Assembly: GCA_963691705.1 (NCBI GenBank)
Contig: OY829538.1
Location: 12,860,443-12,924,442, forward strand
Direction: 5' to 3'
Source: Viola odorata
Lineage: Eukaryota > Streptophyta > Magnoliopsida > Malpighiales > Violaceae
DNA: 64,000 nt
A program made the position numbers and the translations under genes. Under the pieces are notes generated by a model. The model saw nothing but the letters and a program-made list of their open reading frames with translations. It had not been told where the DNA came from and searched no databases. Below, piece after piece: positions 23,485 to 34,909 of this stretch; the first letter of the stretch is position 1, and every line of letters begins with the position of its first letter.

Positions 23485-25130
23485 TGATCGTCACTCAAAT
23501 ATACTATTTTCCTGGTGCTAAAAGTGCACAATTAAATGTGTACAGGGCAAGACAGGGTCGAACCACAGGGATAAAAAGGACTAAAATTTCTATTTCAACG
23601 CATGATAAGAGAGAAAAGCAACAGACACGATCCTTACACAAGATGGTGGGGTTTATACCGATTAATGTAATTAATCAGAGCAGAGTCAAGAGCTAACAAG
23701 GCTATAATTAAAATTGTAACAATCAACACAAAAGTAACCAGCTTTCGAGGGCACGAAAGCAAAACAGTTGCGCAGGCAAGACAATCAAAGCAATTCGAGG
23801 GCACGAAACTAAACACAACAGTGAGAGAGATATTAATACGATGAGGAGGTATCTTAGCAAAAGGTGTTCTCGGGTTGCTTTCTTGGTCAGTTAATCATGG
23901 GCACAAAAATATTCCAAAATCATGCATAGACCTACTATAGGGACCGCGTTTCCACACCGCATCCCCTACTTACCTTCTTGGATAAAAGTCACCCCCCGTT
24001 TCCACATATGAGGTGGCCTTGACGTTCCACCGTCCTCCCAGGCACGAATGCGGGGAGGCACTACTCAAAATTCCCATGAAGGGGAGGCAAGAAAAATCTA
24101 GGCCGTGACATCTCAGTGTGTCAGGCTCGCATCACATAACCTAATCAACCATTTACCCCTAGACGAAAGACCTCTCGCGATGTCCCCACTAGATGCCTAC
24201 TCTAACTTAAGGATTCGCGTTAGTTATAACCAAGAGAATGGCGTTACTCACACAGAAACACTAACAGTTGATCAAGCTCTTAATATTTCTCTATAAGCAT
24301 GGAAAGAAAATGATAAATGGCTGAATATGACAAGAGAGTATATTAAGCATGCATTCGGCCTCCTAACTGAACCTTACAACCCTTTAACCACCCTTTACTA
24401 AGATGATGGTATTTAGCTACTCATAATAAAGTATAAACAGTAGGTAATACTAATCATGCAATAAATAAATAAATTGAGAGAGGATTAGAATAAACCGAGA
24501 GTTGATTTAATTAATCAAAGGAGAATGGTTCTTCTCTTTTCAAAACTGGTGGCTGCTCCCAAAAGGAGGAGAATATCCCTTGAAATTAAGGTAAGATAAA
24601 AGAGTGATGTATTGATTTTTTCCTAGGACAGTCGTCCTTACAAAAACCCTAAAACTAAGCTTATATAGCCTAAATCTAGCTAGGAGACAAAATACAGCTA
24701 AGGGAGGAGAGCTGTCAGTGCTTGGGAAGATAGTTGTCAGCGCTTGGGAAGCTGCCAGCACACAAGGGGATTGCGTCCTTTGGCAGAGAATATTCTAGAA
24801 GATTCTGGAATCTTCTCGAAGGCTTGGGATTCCTCGCGGATCTTCGGAGATGCTTTCCTTTGGCTTTCTGATCTCTAATTTGATGTAGAGGAGTCAAGGG
24901 CACGAGGCTGCTCACTAGTCTGGTTAGCGTCGCGGGCTCGATGACTTTCTACTCTTCGAGGCCTTAATCTTCAAAACTCCAGAAATCCATCCAAAAATGC
25001 TCGATTTCGCTATTTTCTCCCTTTAGCCTCTGATCTGCAAAAAGATTGGAAAAATGGGCAAATCAGAAGTATCTTGCCCTCGAAAAGGCCGAAAACAGAA
25101 GTGAAAAACTAAGATAAAGACACACTATCA
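23485..25130 (-). repeat. 5' LTR of Athila-like element 1
   Basis: On the plus strand it runs TGATCGTCAC to CACTATCA. It pairs with 11985-13631; substitutions such as CCTGGTGC/CCTAGTGC and CAGGGC/CAGGGT are scattered. TATA box at 24660-24667. Confidence 0.95.
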
Positions 25131-25135
25131 CTGTC

Positions 25136-25588
25136 ACATCGACATCTTCATGCCATTGCTTCATAACTATAAGACTGTGCAACAAGCTAGCCAGAGCGAA
25201 ATAGATTATTCGTAGGCCTAGTGAAATGTTAGGGCATGCTCTTCTTCCTGAGCAAAAAGAGATGAACTCAAAATTTCAGAGAAACACCCTTGCCATTTCC
25301 CAAATATTCACAACCAAAACTTCAAAAGAACCAAGCTTTATGGTTTTGAAGTGCACGCGACCAATTATAGGCCACGCCCCACCTACTTGAGGGATTGTGC
25401 GGTGAGTAGTTTGCTTCTTTGAGCGACATCAGTAGATGGAGAGGAAAAGAACGAGAAGGATAGTGAGCAAAATGAACAAAAATGAAGGAAGAGAATCTAT
25501 GAATCAGTGTGTGTGAAGATACTTCAAGTTCAAGCCATTGGTAGATTAACATAGATGCCTACTTGGGGCCTTGGGCCTTGGGCATTGG
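25136..25588. other. Old flank between element 1 and the RUS pseudogene
   Basis: This continues the sequence interrupted at 11984. No supported gene. Near 25560-25588 a ttgggcc repeat abuts the pseudogene border. Confidence 0.4.
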
Positions 25589-26725
25589 GCAGCTCAACGC
25601 CACTGCACAAACTGAACAGAACAGATGTTGAGAACCTAACTCTCTATCAATAAAAAAATAAAAAAAACTCTGCATACGAGAGCACAAAACCTTAACGATT
25701 ATCAAAAGAATAGACAAGAATTTCACGATTGACTACTTGCAAATAAATGGAAGTTCTCTCACAAAAGCATAGAACTCTAATAGAAGTTTAATTCAGACCT
25801 TCAAATTAGTATCAAACCCAATTCATAACTACAGCCGACGGAAAGAACAAGAATACCCAATCATCATCTCCCATACAACTCTCATCTAGTTCATAAACAC
25901 TTGCACAATCACTAAATGGAATAAAACATTGAACTAATGAAACTGTCATTAAGGCCATAATCAAAAGCATTCGTTTTTTCACTATCAAGTCCAACAAACA
26001 TAGAATCACACAATCTATCATAATTAAATTAACTATATAAAAAGAATTCTTTAAGCCAAAGTTAAATTACCTGAGTAGCAATTGCTTCTAACACGGAGCT
26101 AGAAACTCCATGCAAGAGCTTCCATTTCACATACCCAATCTAGTTACCAGGGACTTGTTTAGGAATAGAGAGGTTCCTAAGGGGTAAACTCGAAATTCCA
26201 AGCAGGTTCCGCAAACCATCTTCAAAATCAATAGAGAATGAGGTCACGCCGCCATCAATGTTCACCAACACCAACTCTTTCCCATTCCATGCCTCGAAAC
26301 CCGACTCCCTGATTCGAGGGAGGGGCCAAATCACCATAGAAATTTTCGTGGGTCCAGCTCCGGCTCCAGGTACCGAACTCTGGCTGAGGCCTTCTTCATA
26401 CTCGTAGTTGATGGATGTTCGTAGGGAGTAGGCAGAAAGGCGCCAATGAATGGAATTAAATTGGAGACAATTTCCTGGAAATTATAGAAATGGGTTCTTG
26501 GGAATTTTTTCATTGAAATTGGAACGCAAACGAATTGGTCGGCGCCACCAGTATTGTACTGTCGTGGGTGGCAAGAAAATTAAAAAACAGAAAGCTTTTT
26601 CTTGCAATTTTCAAGCAATGCTAGTTTCTTTTTTGAAGTTTCATGCCAACTCTGTGCACGGAACGAAGGAAAGGGGACGGATATTTGGAGTGGGGGCACT
26701 GAGGGGGGAGGAAAAGGTGTTGGCT
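25589..26725 (-). pseudogene. Inverted, intron-containing partial copy of the RUS gene
   Basis: Read on the minus strand it follows the RUS locus from its 5' region (about 3775) through exon 1 (NGKELVLVNIDGG, FSIDFEDGLRNLLGISS), intron 1, exon 2, intron 2 and the first 60 bases of exon 3 (about 4895). Intron matches show a DNA-level duplication, not retroposition. Exon 2 has lost the AMFRAIG region and about 75 bp of KDGLGRLSRCVYTASL; a 20-25 bp T-rich insertion with agag repeats sits at the exon 3 start (about 25645-25672); the part of exon 1 between the start region and GKELV is rearranged. It cannot encode a RUS protein. It ends at a copia LTR on the right. Confidence 0.9.
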
Positions 26726-27050
26726 GAATTAATCATCTAAGAACTCATTCTACACACAATATCACAAAAATAATCAAGAGATCAAATTTGAATTTTTTGC
26801 AGCAACAAGATCAATGAGGGAGAGGTTTTTCTCTAGAACTCTTTTGTGTTTTCTATTACTTTTCTATCACTATTTCCAGCCGTAGCACACACTACTTAAT
26901 ACATACTTAATTCAAGTTATATCTTATCTTTATCTAATTACCATCACAAAATATTAACTCAAGTTACTTTAACTTAATTAAAGTTAACTACCCAAAATAT
27001 CTACTAACTCTTAGTTAAACTGACTTAATTCAGCCACATTAGTAACTACA
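26726..27050 (-). repeat. 3' LTR of the minus-strand copia element
   Basis: Begins TGTAGTTACTAATG in sense direction directly after the polypurine tract at 27051-27061. The outer border at about 26726 is set by where RUS pseudogene similarity starts and is uncertain by about 20 bases. No partner LTR in the window. Confidence 0.6.
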
Positions 27051-29258
27051 TTCTCCTCCTTAATGTGCCGGTCTTCAACTCCTAATGCTTTGGTGAAAAT
27101 TTTCGCCACTTGCTTATCCAACTTGCAAAACTCTAGCTGCCCTTGTCCTTCCTCGATTGCTTCTCGAATGAAATGATGCTTTATGGCAATATGCTTGGCT
27201 CGACGGTGATAAACTGGATTCCTAGGCATTGCTATGGCTGATTTGCTATCACAAAAGATTGTGGTAGCTTCTCTTTGCTTTTCCTTGCTTCCCTTCTACA
27301 TCCTCCATAATTCCTCTTAACCAAATAGCTTGAGAAGTAGCCAAACCAGCTGAAATATATTCAGCTTCAGCAGAAGATTGTGCAACTAATGTCATCCGTA
27401 TTTCCATCCCAATCGCTATCATAAAGTCCAATCAACTTCAAGTTATTCTTTCTCCATATTTGATGCCATATCTAATTGTGCCTTGTACATACATCAACAC
27501 CCTTTTAGTAGCTCCAAAATGGACTTGACTTGGAGAATTCATAAACCTCGATAACAAACTAGAAGCATACATGATATCCGACTTTTTTGTAGTGAGATAC
27601 AAGAGATTTTCCAACCAAACTTCTTCCCTTTGCAACCAGCCTTGCCTTGTTCCATTGGAAGGAACCATCAACATTGTGTTTTACTTTAAAAATCCACTTT
27701 ACACCAATCACTTCCTTATCTTTTGGCTTTTCAACTAGCTTCCGAGTCTTATCTTCTCAATAACATCAATTTCATCTTGCATTGCTTTCTTCCACGCTTC
27801 CTCTTTTACAGATTCTTCAAAACTTTCCGGCTCAAGAATACACATGTTGCAAGTAGCATAAACATCACTCAAACTCTACATCGTTTTTGGTGCTTCATCA
27901 TCTTCTTCACTTTCTTCACAATTTTGAATTCCTTGGGCAATTGTGGGATGCAACACTAATCTCTCTCCATCCTTTCATGGCTCCCAACTCCAAGCTGGAT
28001 TTTTGTCAATAATTACGTCGCGACTGATTATCACTTTGTTGGTCTTCAAATTATATAGCATATAGCCCTTAGACATTATGTTATAGCCAATAATAACAAA
28101 TTTCTTGCTTGCTTCGTCAAGCTTTCTTGTTTTCTCCTTTGGCACTTAAGCATAACACAAGCTTCCAAACACCCGCAAATGGTTCACAAATGCCTTCCTT
28201 TGAATCCATGCTTCAATTGGTGTTTTGTTAGACAAAGCTTTTATTGGAGACCGATTCAGCAAGTACACGGCTGTATGGATTTGGCCATCTCCATGATCGT
28301 TTGATTCTTTCGTTCAGCAACAACATTTTGTTGTGGAGTATAGGCTATTGCCAGTTGACTCTCTACACCTTCGTCTTCACAAAATATTTCAAACTCTTTT
28401 CAAGTATACTCTTTTCCCCTGCCACTTCTTAAAACTTTAATAAAATAATAAGGCATTTGAATTTCTTGAATATGCCAAACACATCCGATTTTCACCTCAT
28501 AAAATACACTCACGTCATGCGAGTATAATAATCAATAAACAACACAAAGTACTCATATCATGATTTCGAAGTGCACACCCTTCACACACTTCTTTTTTCT
28601 CTTCAATGGAAGACGACCCTTGCACCATGATCTTTTGATGAAGTAATTTCAAGCTACCAAAATTCGAGTGACCAAGTCTCTTTTGCCACAACAATTTTCA
28701 TAACTACTTTATTCGCACCCTTAAAATTCAGCGAAAAATACTTATTCACCATGCTGATTTTTGCCAATATGCTCTAAGAGTTGTCCAACACTCAACAAAT
28801 GCCGATCAATATCAGGAATATACATAACATCATTTATCTTCATTGGACCCTTTCTTTATTTACACTCCAATGCTATCAATGCCTTTGACATCCATGAATG
28901 TACCATTCCTAATATTCACTTTAGACTAAAATGATGTATCCAAATCATGAAACAAACTCTTGTTTCCAGTCATGTGGTTGTTGCAAGCACTATCAACCAA
29001 CCAATTATCAGTTTTTGGCTCCATTATGAATTGACAAGCATAAAACATGTTGTTGTAACTTGCATCATCTTTCTCCTCTACTACATAGGCCCGCTCTTCA
29101 CCTTTTAGGCTGCAATCTCTCGCTATATGCCCAAACTTGTCGCAACTATAACATTCAGCTCCCCTTTGAACCAACAACTCTCGTAAAGTGACTCAGTTTG
29201 CTGCAATTATGGCATTTTTTTCTCACTTCTATCTTTTTGTGCTCTTATATTCATGAAA
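26726..29258 (-). mobile_element. Decayed Ty1/copia element, minus strand
   Basis: In sense direction: a zinc-knuckle gag end (CYSCDKFGHIARDC, about 29155-29110), the protease motif WLVDSACNNHMTG (about 29010), degraded integrase (28900-27700), a stub of RT (27700-27600), then EVWLENLLYLTT and RNase H with SSAEAEYISAGLATSQAIWLRG (about 27375-27310), and a tail ending near 27050. The central RT with its YxDD box is deleted. The 3' LTR is 26726-27050 after the tract AAGGAGGAGAA. The gag N-terminus and 5' LTR are missing at 29258. No function remains. Confidence 0.85.
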
Positions 29259-29525
29259 AAAATATGCTTAAGTGGTAATGAGTATTTGAGTGCAAGTGAG
29301 AATGATGCTGCAATTATTCAAAGGATGTTACCACCCAAAGGCAACAATCGAGGCGATGATTTGAAAGAGATTAACACCGAGTCAGACTCTGATTGACCTG
29401 CCCCTAGGTCATATCTTTCCTTTCCTTTTCTTTTTATTTTTATTGGCAATTTTTCCTTTTATGTGTTAGTCCGTTTCTCTTCACACATTGGGGACAATGT
29501 GTCTGCTAAGTGTGGGGAGGAGTTT
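29259..29525 (+). other. 3' internal end and PPT of an Athila-like element 3
   Basis: A frame ending GDDLKEINTESDSD then TGA (about 29392) looks like the end of an Athila-type ORF. The polypurine tract aagtgtggggaggag (29508-29522) precedes an LTR start TGTTATG at 29526. Everything upstream is lost at the copia junction. Confidence 0.65.
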
Positions 29526-30863
29526 TGTTATGTGTTTTAATTATCATTACATGTGTTAGACCCAATTTTTGCAAATTTTTACAAATTTTGAGTCTATTTT
29601 AAAATTTTCTTGCATGATTTTTGATTGATGGTTTAATTCATATGTTTCTGTCATTTAATTTTGGCAAATTAGATGGCAGAACTACTTGAAATCTTCCTAC
29701 TTATGCAGATTTGCGAGGAGGTAGCAAATAAGGAGAAAACATCAGCTTTGAGCGTGTCCTAGACAATCCATCAAGCTTGGCCACAGGCTTGGCCAAGATT
29801 GACCCGCTAGAGGTGTGCTGATGAAGGAGTCACGGAGCACGCGCAATTTGGAGCTACAGCTGGAAGATAGAGTCAGCCAACGAGAAGACTTGTGGATCCT
29901 GATCCGATCCTATTTTTGAACAAACAATATTTTATTTTTCTTTATCTTAGTTTCAGATTTTGAATAAATATTTTGTAATATTCTTAGTTTGAAATTTGGA
30001 TTTGGAAAGAAGCCGTGTTAGGTGGGGATCCTAGTTTTTGTTTAAAAGCTAGGAAAGGTTGCCTATCACTAGGGTTGGCAATGGAGCGGGTATGGAGCGG
30101 GTAAGGCACTATCCATACCCGCACCCGCAAATTTGCGGGTAATCCATACCCGCACCTGCACTCGCGCGGAACGGGTAAGAGAAGACAAATTGTACCCGCG
30201 GATTACCCGCGAATACCCGCAAATTTCTTAAAATTTAAATTTTCAAGTAATAGATTGACAATCTTTCAGTTTCATAACACAAATTTATGGTTTGTATTAT
30301 ACTTTAGATTGGAAAATAGTTGAGAAATTACTTTAGTGGATATGTAAACTTTAATTTATGGTTTGTGTTTGACTAAGGGATTTACTAAGGTTTACAAATT
30401 TTATGATATGTATATATATTTTGCGGGTATTATTGCGGGTATCCATACCCGCATTTTGCGGGTATTTAGTGTGGGTATTGGAGTGGGTAAGCACTATCCA
30501 TACCCGCATCCATACCCACACTTTGCTGGTGCGGGTAAATCCATACCCGCAAAATACCCACAAATTGCGGGTAATACCCACCCGCAATTGCGGGTATCCG
30601 ACGGATATCCATGTCCGCGGGCGGAAATTGCCAACCCTACCTATCACGGGCACCTTCCATCTCCGGTTTCGGGTTTGAAAACACTTGCTCTGTAATTTTC
30701 ATTTAGAAAATACATATTTTAATTCTAATTTCCATTTCTTCAATATCTATTGTCTCTTTCATTATGTCGTGTAGTAGCTAAACGCCCATTTCTGGTAAGG
30801 GGTGTTGAGCCATTCCTTGCTTTGTGAGATCAAATTAAATTCCATAGCCTTCTCGTTCGTAAT
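29526..30863 (+). repeat. Athila-like 3' LTR (element 3), left half
   Basis: It begins after the PPT and is interrupted by the 570 bp hAT element and then by the Tat/Ogre-like element; it resumes at 52225. Without inserts the LTR is about 1.59 kb. Similarity to the minus-strand LTR at 44031-45623 (complement) shows it is of the same group as element 2. Confidence 0.75.
30070..30639. mobile_element. hAT-like MITE, 570 bp
   Basis: TIRs TAGGGTTGGCAATGG and (complement) TAGGGTTGGCAATTTCC with the exact 8 bp duplication CCTATCAC (30062-30069, 30640-30647). Both ends are packed with GCGGGTA/TACCCGC words. No coding capacity. Confidence 0.93.
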
Positions 30864-31426
30864 TGTTGCTACCCAAATTTTGACGCTAGCACATTCAATC
30901 ACCTACAAAGTAGCATGCCCGCATTTTTTAAGTACGCTTAGTGAATTATAGTCGCTTTATCTTTATTTTTTTGCTAACCGTTATTGATCTCTCGGCCCAG
31001 CTCGAGCCCTTTCGTACTCTTTCGTTTTTTTCTATCATTTTGGGATTTTTACTTTTTTAGTCGTATTAGGTCTCGAACGAGCTTTTTCGACACTTTGTCA
31101 AAATAAATGCGTCTAGAGAGTTGAGTTCGAATTTTTGTTCGCATCATCTCGTTACTTATATTTTTCTGCACATTTTGGTCATCTTCGTTCGGATTTATAT
31201 TCGGTTTGGTAAAAACTATTTTAAGTCCCGAACGAACATTTTCGACACTGTCAAAATAAATAAGTTTAGAGAGTTGAGCTTAAAATTTTGTTCGCATCAT
31301 TTCGATCGTCATATTTTTCTCTACAACGCAGTTACCTTTGTTCGAATTTTTCACCGGTTTCATCGCAACAATTAGATCGAGACCATATTAATTGCTAAAT
31401 TTTTTGTCTTTCTTTCCTTTTGATCA

Positions 31427-31469
31427 ACCGTTGGATTGGTTGACTATCCTTAGTCAACCATCCAACGGT
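31427..31469. repeat. Hairpin in the Tat/Ogre-like 5' LTR
   Basis: Arms 31427-31446 and 31451-31469 pair at 19 positions with one bulged base and a 4-base loop. The same hairpin is at 49246-49288 in the 3' LTR. It lies upstream of the predicted TATA position. Confidence 0.8.
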
Positions 31470-32767
31470 CACCTAATTAAATGACACAGCCATTCCCTTT
31501 TCCTTTTCACGCAAGTTCTCTCCTCTCCCAAATCCGAAGCCTCGTCTGCTTCCAGAAGCTAGCCTCGTCACTATGCCCACGTCGCCCTTCCCATGTGCTT
31601 CCCGATTGTACTATTCATTTCCAGCCATGTAAATCGAAAAAGGTCGCGTCACCCTTCGTACTCACCACGCAAATCATCCCAACCAAACCCCTACAAATAC
31701 ATAACCAAATGTAACCCTAGCCGCCACGGGTTGACGCACCCTCTCATCACCAGCATCAATCCAAGCAAAAGGAAGCAATCAAAGTGCGTATTTCAAGCTT
31801 TCTCTCTCTAGCTTCTTTCTTTTAATTTTCGTTTATCCTCCTAATGCATGAATCAATTGCTTAAATATGCTTTAAATGCTTTTATACGATGCTAAGTTCG
31901 CTTCCCTTGCACCAATTTGACTGATCGTTGCTTTAGCTATTTAATTGCTAAAAAAAAAACCCATTTAATTAGCTTGCTTTTTGTTTGTTAAAATTACCAT
32001 TGTTTTGAGCTAAAAATCTTGCTGTTTTGTGTTGATTGCACCGTTGTTGGGTTACTAGTAATATTTGTGTTTATTTGGTCGGGATATGCGATTGGATCTT
32101 ACCTTGGTTGCCGGCCATGGTGGCCGACGACGTGGAGAAGAAGAACAGCGTCGCTGTTCTAAGGAAGAAGAACAATGTACTGTTCTTGTGAAGGAAGGTG
32201 ACGGGTCATGCCCATCCCTTTCTTTGTTTTTTTAAATGCTGATGGGCTTTGGTTTAAACCAAGCCCATCTTTTCCTTTTTTCTAATTTAAACCATGGGCC
32301 TAGGATTTATTCCTAGCCCATTTTAATTAGTTTCAGCATGCGGGCCCGACCCAAATAAATTTTTATGCGATATGTTTATTCTATTTTTGTATTTTTAATA
32401 TCGTATGAATTGTTCACATATTCGTATGCAATAAATTGTTTACTTTATGTCATGTTTTAATTATCGTAAAATTCTCGTATCCTCTAAATTGTTTACTTTA
32501 TGTCATGTTTTAATTATCGTAAAATTCTTGTATGCAATAAATTGTTTACTTTATGCCATGTTTTAATTATCGTAAAATTCTCGTATGCGATAAATGGTTT
32601 TCTTTATGCCATGATAATTTAGAAAGGAATTATTCGTATGCTCACATGATAACGACTTGTTCATGCCATGTTTTATTTTTTATTTTTTTATTAAAGTTTG
32701 GGCTTGGTTTAATGTCCAAATTTCAAATGTGGGACCCACTTTTTTATCAAATATTCGTATGCTTGTA

Positions 32768-33060
32768 TGCTTGTATGCTTTAAATGATTTGTTTATGTCA
32801 TATTTTATTTTAATTAAATGCTTTAATTGATTTACTTATGCCATGTTTTATTTTAATTAAATGCTTGTATGTTTTAAATGATTTATTTATGCCATGTTTT
32901 ATTTTAATTAAGTGCTTGTATGCTTTAATTGATTTATTTATGCCATATTTTATTTTAATTAAATGCTTGTATGTTTTAAATGATTTGTTTATTCCATGTT
33001 TTATTTTAATTGGATGCTTGCATGTTTTGAATGATATGTTGAGTTTGTTATCATGCTTTA
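32768..33060 (+). repeat. 51-bp tandem array in the 5' LTR
   Basis: About five units of gcttgtatgttttaaatg... followed by ttttattttaattaaat, each near 51 bp (one shortened). As 51 is a multiple of three, the array produces repetitive reading frames that are not genes. The matching array in the 3' LTR is at about 50617-50900. Confidence 0.85.
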
Positions 33061-34375
33061 TTTTAATTAGTTGTTACAGGCTATGAATAATTGGTTCCTT
33101 TGTTTGCCATGATTATTTAATTACTTGCTAAATAAATGTGGATAAGCGTTTCTTATTATTTGTTGTTTTCGAGTCATTACTAACACTCTCGCTTTCTAGG
33201 TTAACTTTTAGATCATCGCTCAAAAAGTACGTTTTACCTCTCTTTTACTTTTATTCGATTTTCCGTAAAAAAATTATATGCATGCATGTTACCCAAAACT
33301 AGAAATCCAAGTATGGGCCTAGCCCGGCCCATTAGATTTGTATGCATTTTTCCGTACGTTCGTATGTGATATTTAATTGTCAATTATTGTTAATTTCGTG
33401 TATGCGATAACATTTAAATGCCTATGTTCACTTGTTATAATAATTAATTGTTTACTACACTTGTTGTAATAATTTATTAGTTATTTCACTTGTTGTAATA
33501 AGTAGTTAGATATTCCGACCTCCAATTTGTAATAATTAGGTAAGTAGTTAAAAAAATTGTGCCTATATTATGTCAATTGTCGCTAATTCCGTTTTTGAAG
33601 AGACGGATCGATCGAGGTTCATCAAAAAGGTAAGCTTATCTTAAAATATTTCCTTGTATGTTTATTTAAATGCTAAAACCGAATCGAATGCATGACACCT
33701 TAGTAGGTGCTAGAACCACCAAATCATACGCATGACATATAGAATTGCTAGAATAATTAAAATCAATCTCCCATGAACAACATGTTTATATCACTTGTCT
33801 TTTATACCATGAGATTAATTGTTTTCTTGTTAAATGCTAGGCATGATGGCTTTAAACCCATATGAAAATCTATGTGTATACATTAATCGGTATCTTGCTA
33901 GTTTTTGCCATGATAGATCACGTAGTAATTAAGTCATGCATGGCTCGATGAAAAGGGGGGAACGTCCGCTCTAGCATACAGACAAAATGGTAACCCCGTC
34001 CCTCTGACCCAAATGGAAATAACAAGTCCCAAATGCTAAGATGTAACGTCACCTTTGAGGGCCCAAAATACATGTAAAAAATGATTTTTTCTCAAAAACA
34101 CCTCGTATAACCGGTAACCTTTCTTAAAGGATGTGACTTGGGTGCCTAACACCTTCCCAAGTCCATAATCACGACCTCGAACCGTTGTTCTTTGGTTTAG
34201 ACCATTTGTGCCTTAGTTTTATTTTTATGCCATGACGATTAGGTTCCCTAAACCTAGAAAATTAGGGTGGCGACTTCATTTTGCATGATGTTAAGACAAG
34301 TCAAACGCTTGTCTCGCATTGTGGCCCGTCCTGAACCTAAACTCGTTTTCAATGAAAAAGGGGGGTACGACAGTT

Positions 34376-34394
34376 TGGCGACTTCACTAGGGAC
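34376..34394 (+). other. Primer binding site of the Tat/Ogre-like element
   Basis: TGGCGACTTCACTAGGGAC, three bases after the 5' LTR, resembles the TGGCGACTCC-type site that in Ogre/Tat elements is assigned to tRNA-Arg. The exact primer was not checked. Confidence 0.6.
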
Positions 34395-34909
34395 ACTTTT
34401 AGGGTCGAAGCCGGTTTTATGGTGTTTGTTTTTTTATTTTTATTTACTTGCTTTAAATAAATTGTTTTCTTGATTTGTTTCGTTATTCACTTTGATAAAT
34501 TGTTCATGCGCATCTCATGCATAAATGCCTATCGCCGGCCATGTTAGTAAATAAGACTAGGAAGGTATTAGTGAAGCGTTGTGGGCCCAGGTCCCAATGT
34601 GCTTTCATGAACCCTAACTCGGATGTTGAACCTCTAAATGGATTGAGCACCCAGAATCGTTGTTATGATTCGGTCAATACTCTCGTATCCATTTATGGGG
34701 GACCCCTTTTAGGGTAACATCCAGGAACTTTTCAGCCAACTAGTTTTAGTCAATGTCAAAAGCCCAGCATATGCATCATGATCGTGCATTTATCACATGT
34801 TTACATGTTCGTTGTGTGTTTCTATTTGTCCTTATAATTTTTTGTTTTTACCACTAAAATAAGTTTTTTTACTTCTCATAAACAGCCCCGTCTTACTTGT
34901 TCACTCAAA
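34395..34909 (+). other. Leader between PBS and ORF1
   Basis: No supported coding. Expected untranslated leader of the element. Confidence 0.5.

Larger units (their letters stand above)
11985..25130 (-). mobile_element. Athila-like Ty3/gypsy retrotransposon 1, full length, 13.1 kb
   Basis: Two 1.65 kb LTRs, an exact 5 bp duplication CTGTC (11980-11984 and 25131-25135), a tRNA-Asp-type PBS and a GTGGGGA polypurine tract define a complete insertion on the minus strand. The order in sense direction is 5' LTR, PBS, gag with zinc knuckle, protease, reverse transcriptase, RNase H, integrase, a charged extra ORF, a long 3' non-coding part, 3' LTR. A 1.3 kb hAT element interrupts gag. The long LTRs, primer type, CDLGAG protease and no chromodomain fit the Athila/Tat branch of plant Ty3/gypsy. 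Stops and frameshifts throughout mean the copy cannot make a working polyprotein. Without the hAT insert the length is about 11.8 kb. Confidence 0.95.
30864..34372 (+). repeat. 5' LTR of the Tat/Ogre-like element
   Basis: 3509 bp. It holds a hairpin (31427-31469), a degenerate TATA region (ctacaaatac, 31691-31700), a roughly 53 bp tandem array (about 32395-32600) and a 51 bp tandem array (about 32768-33060). Confidence 0.95.
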
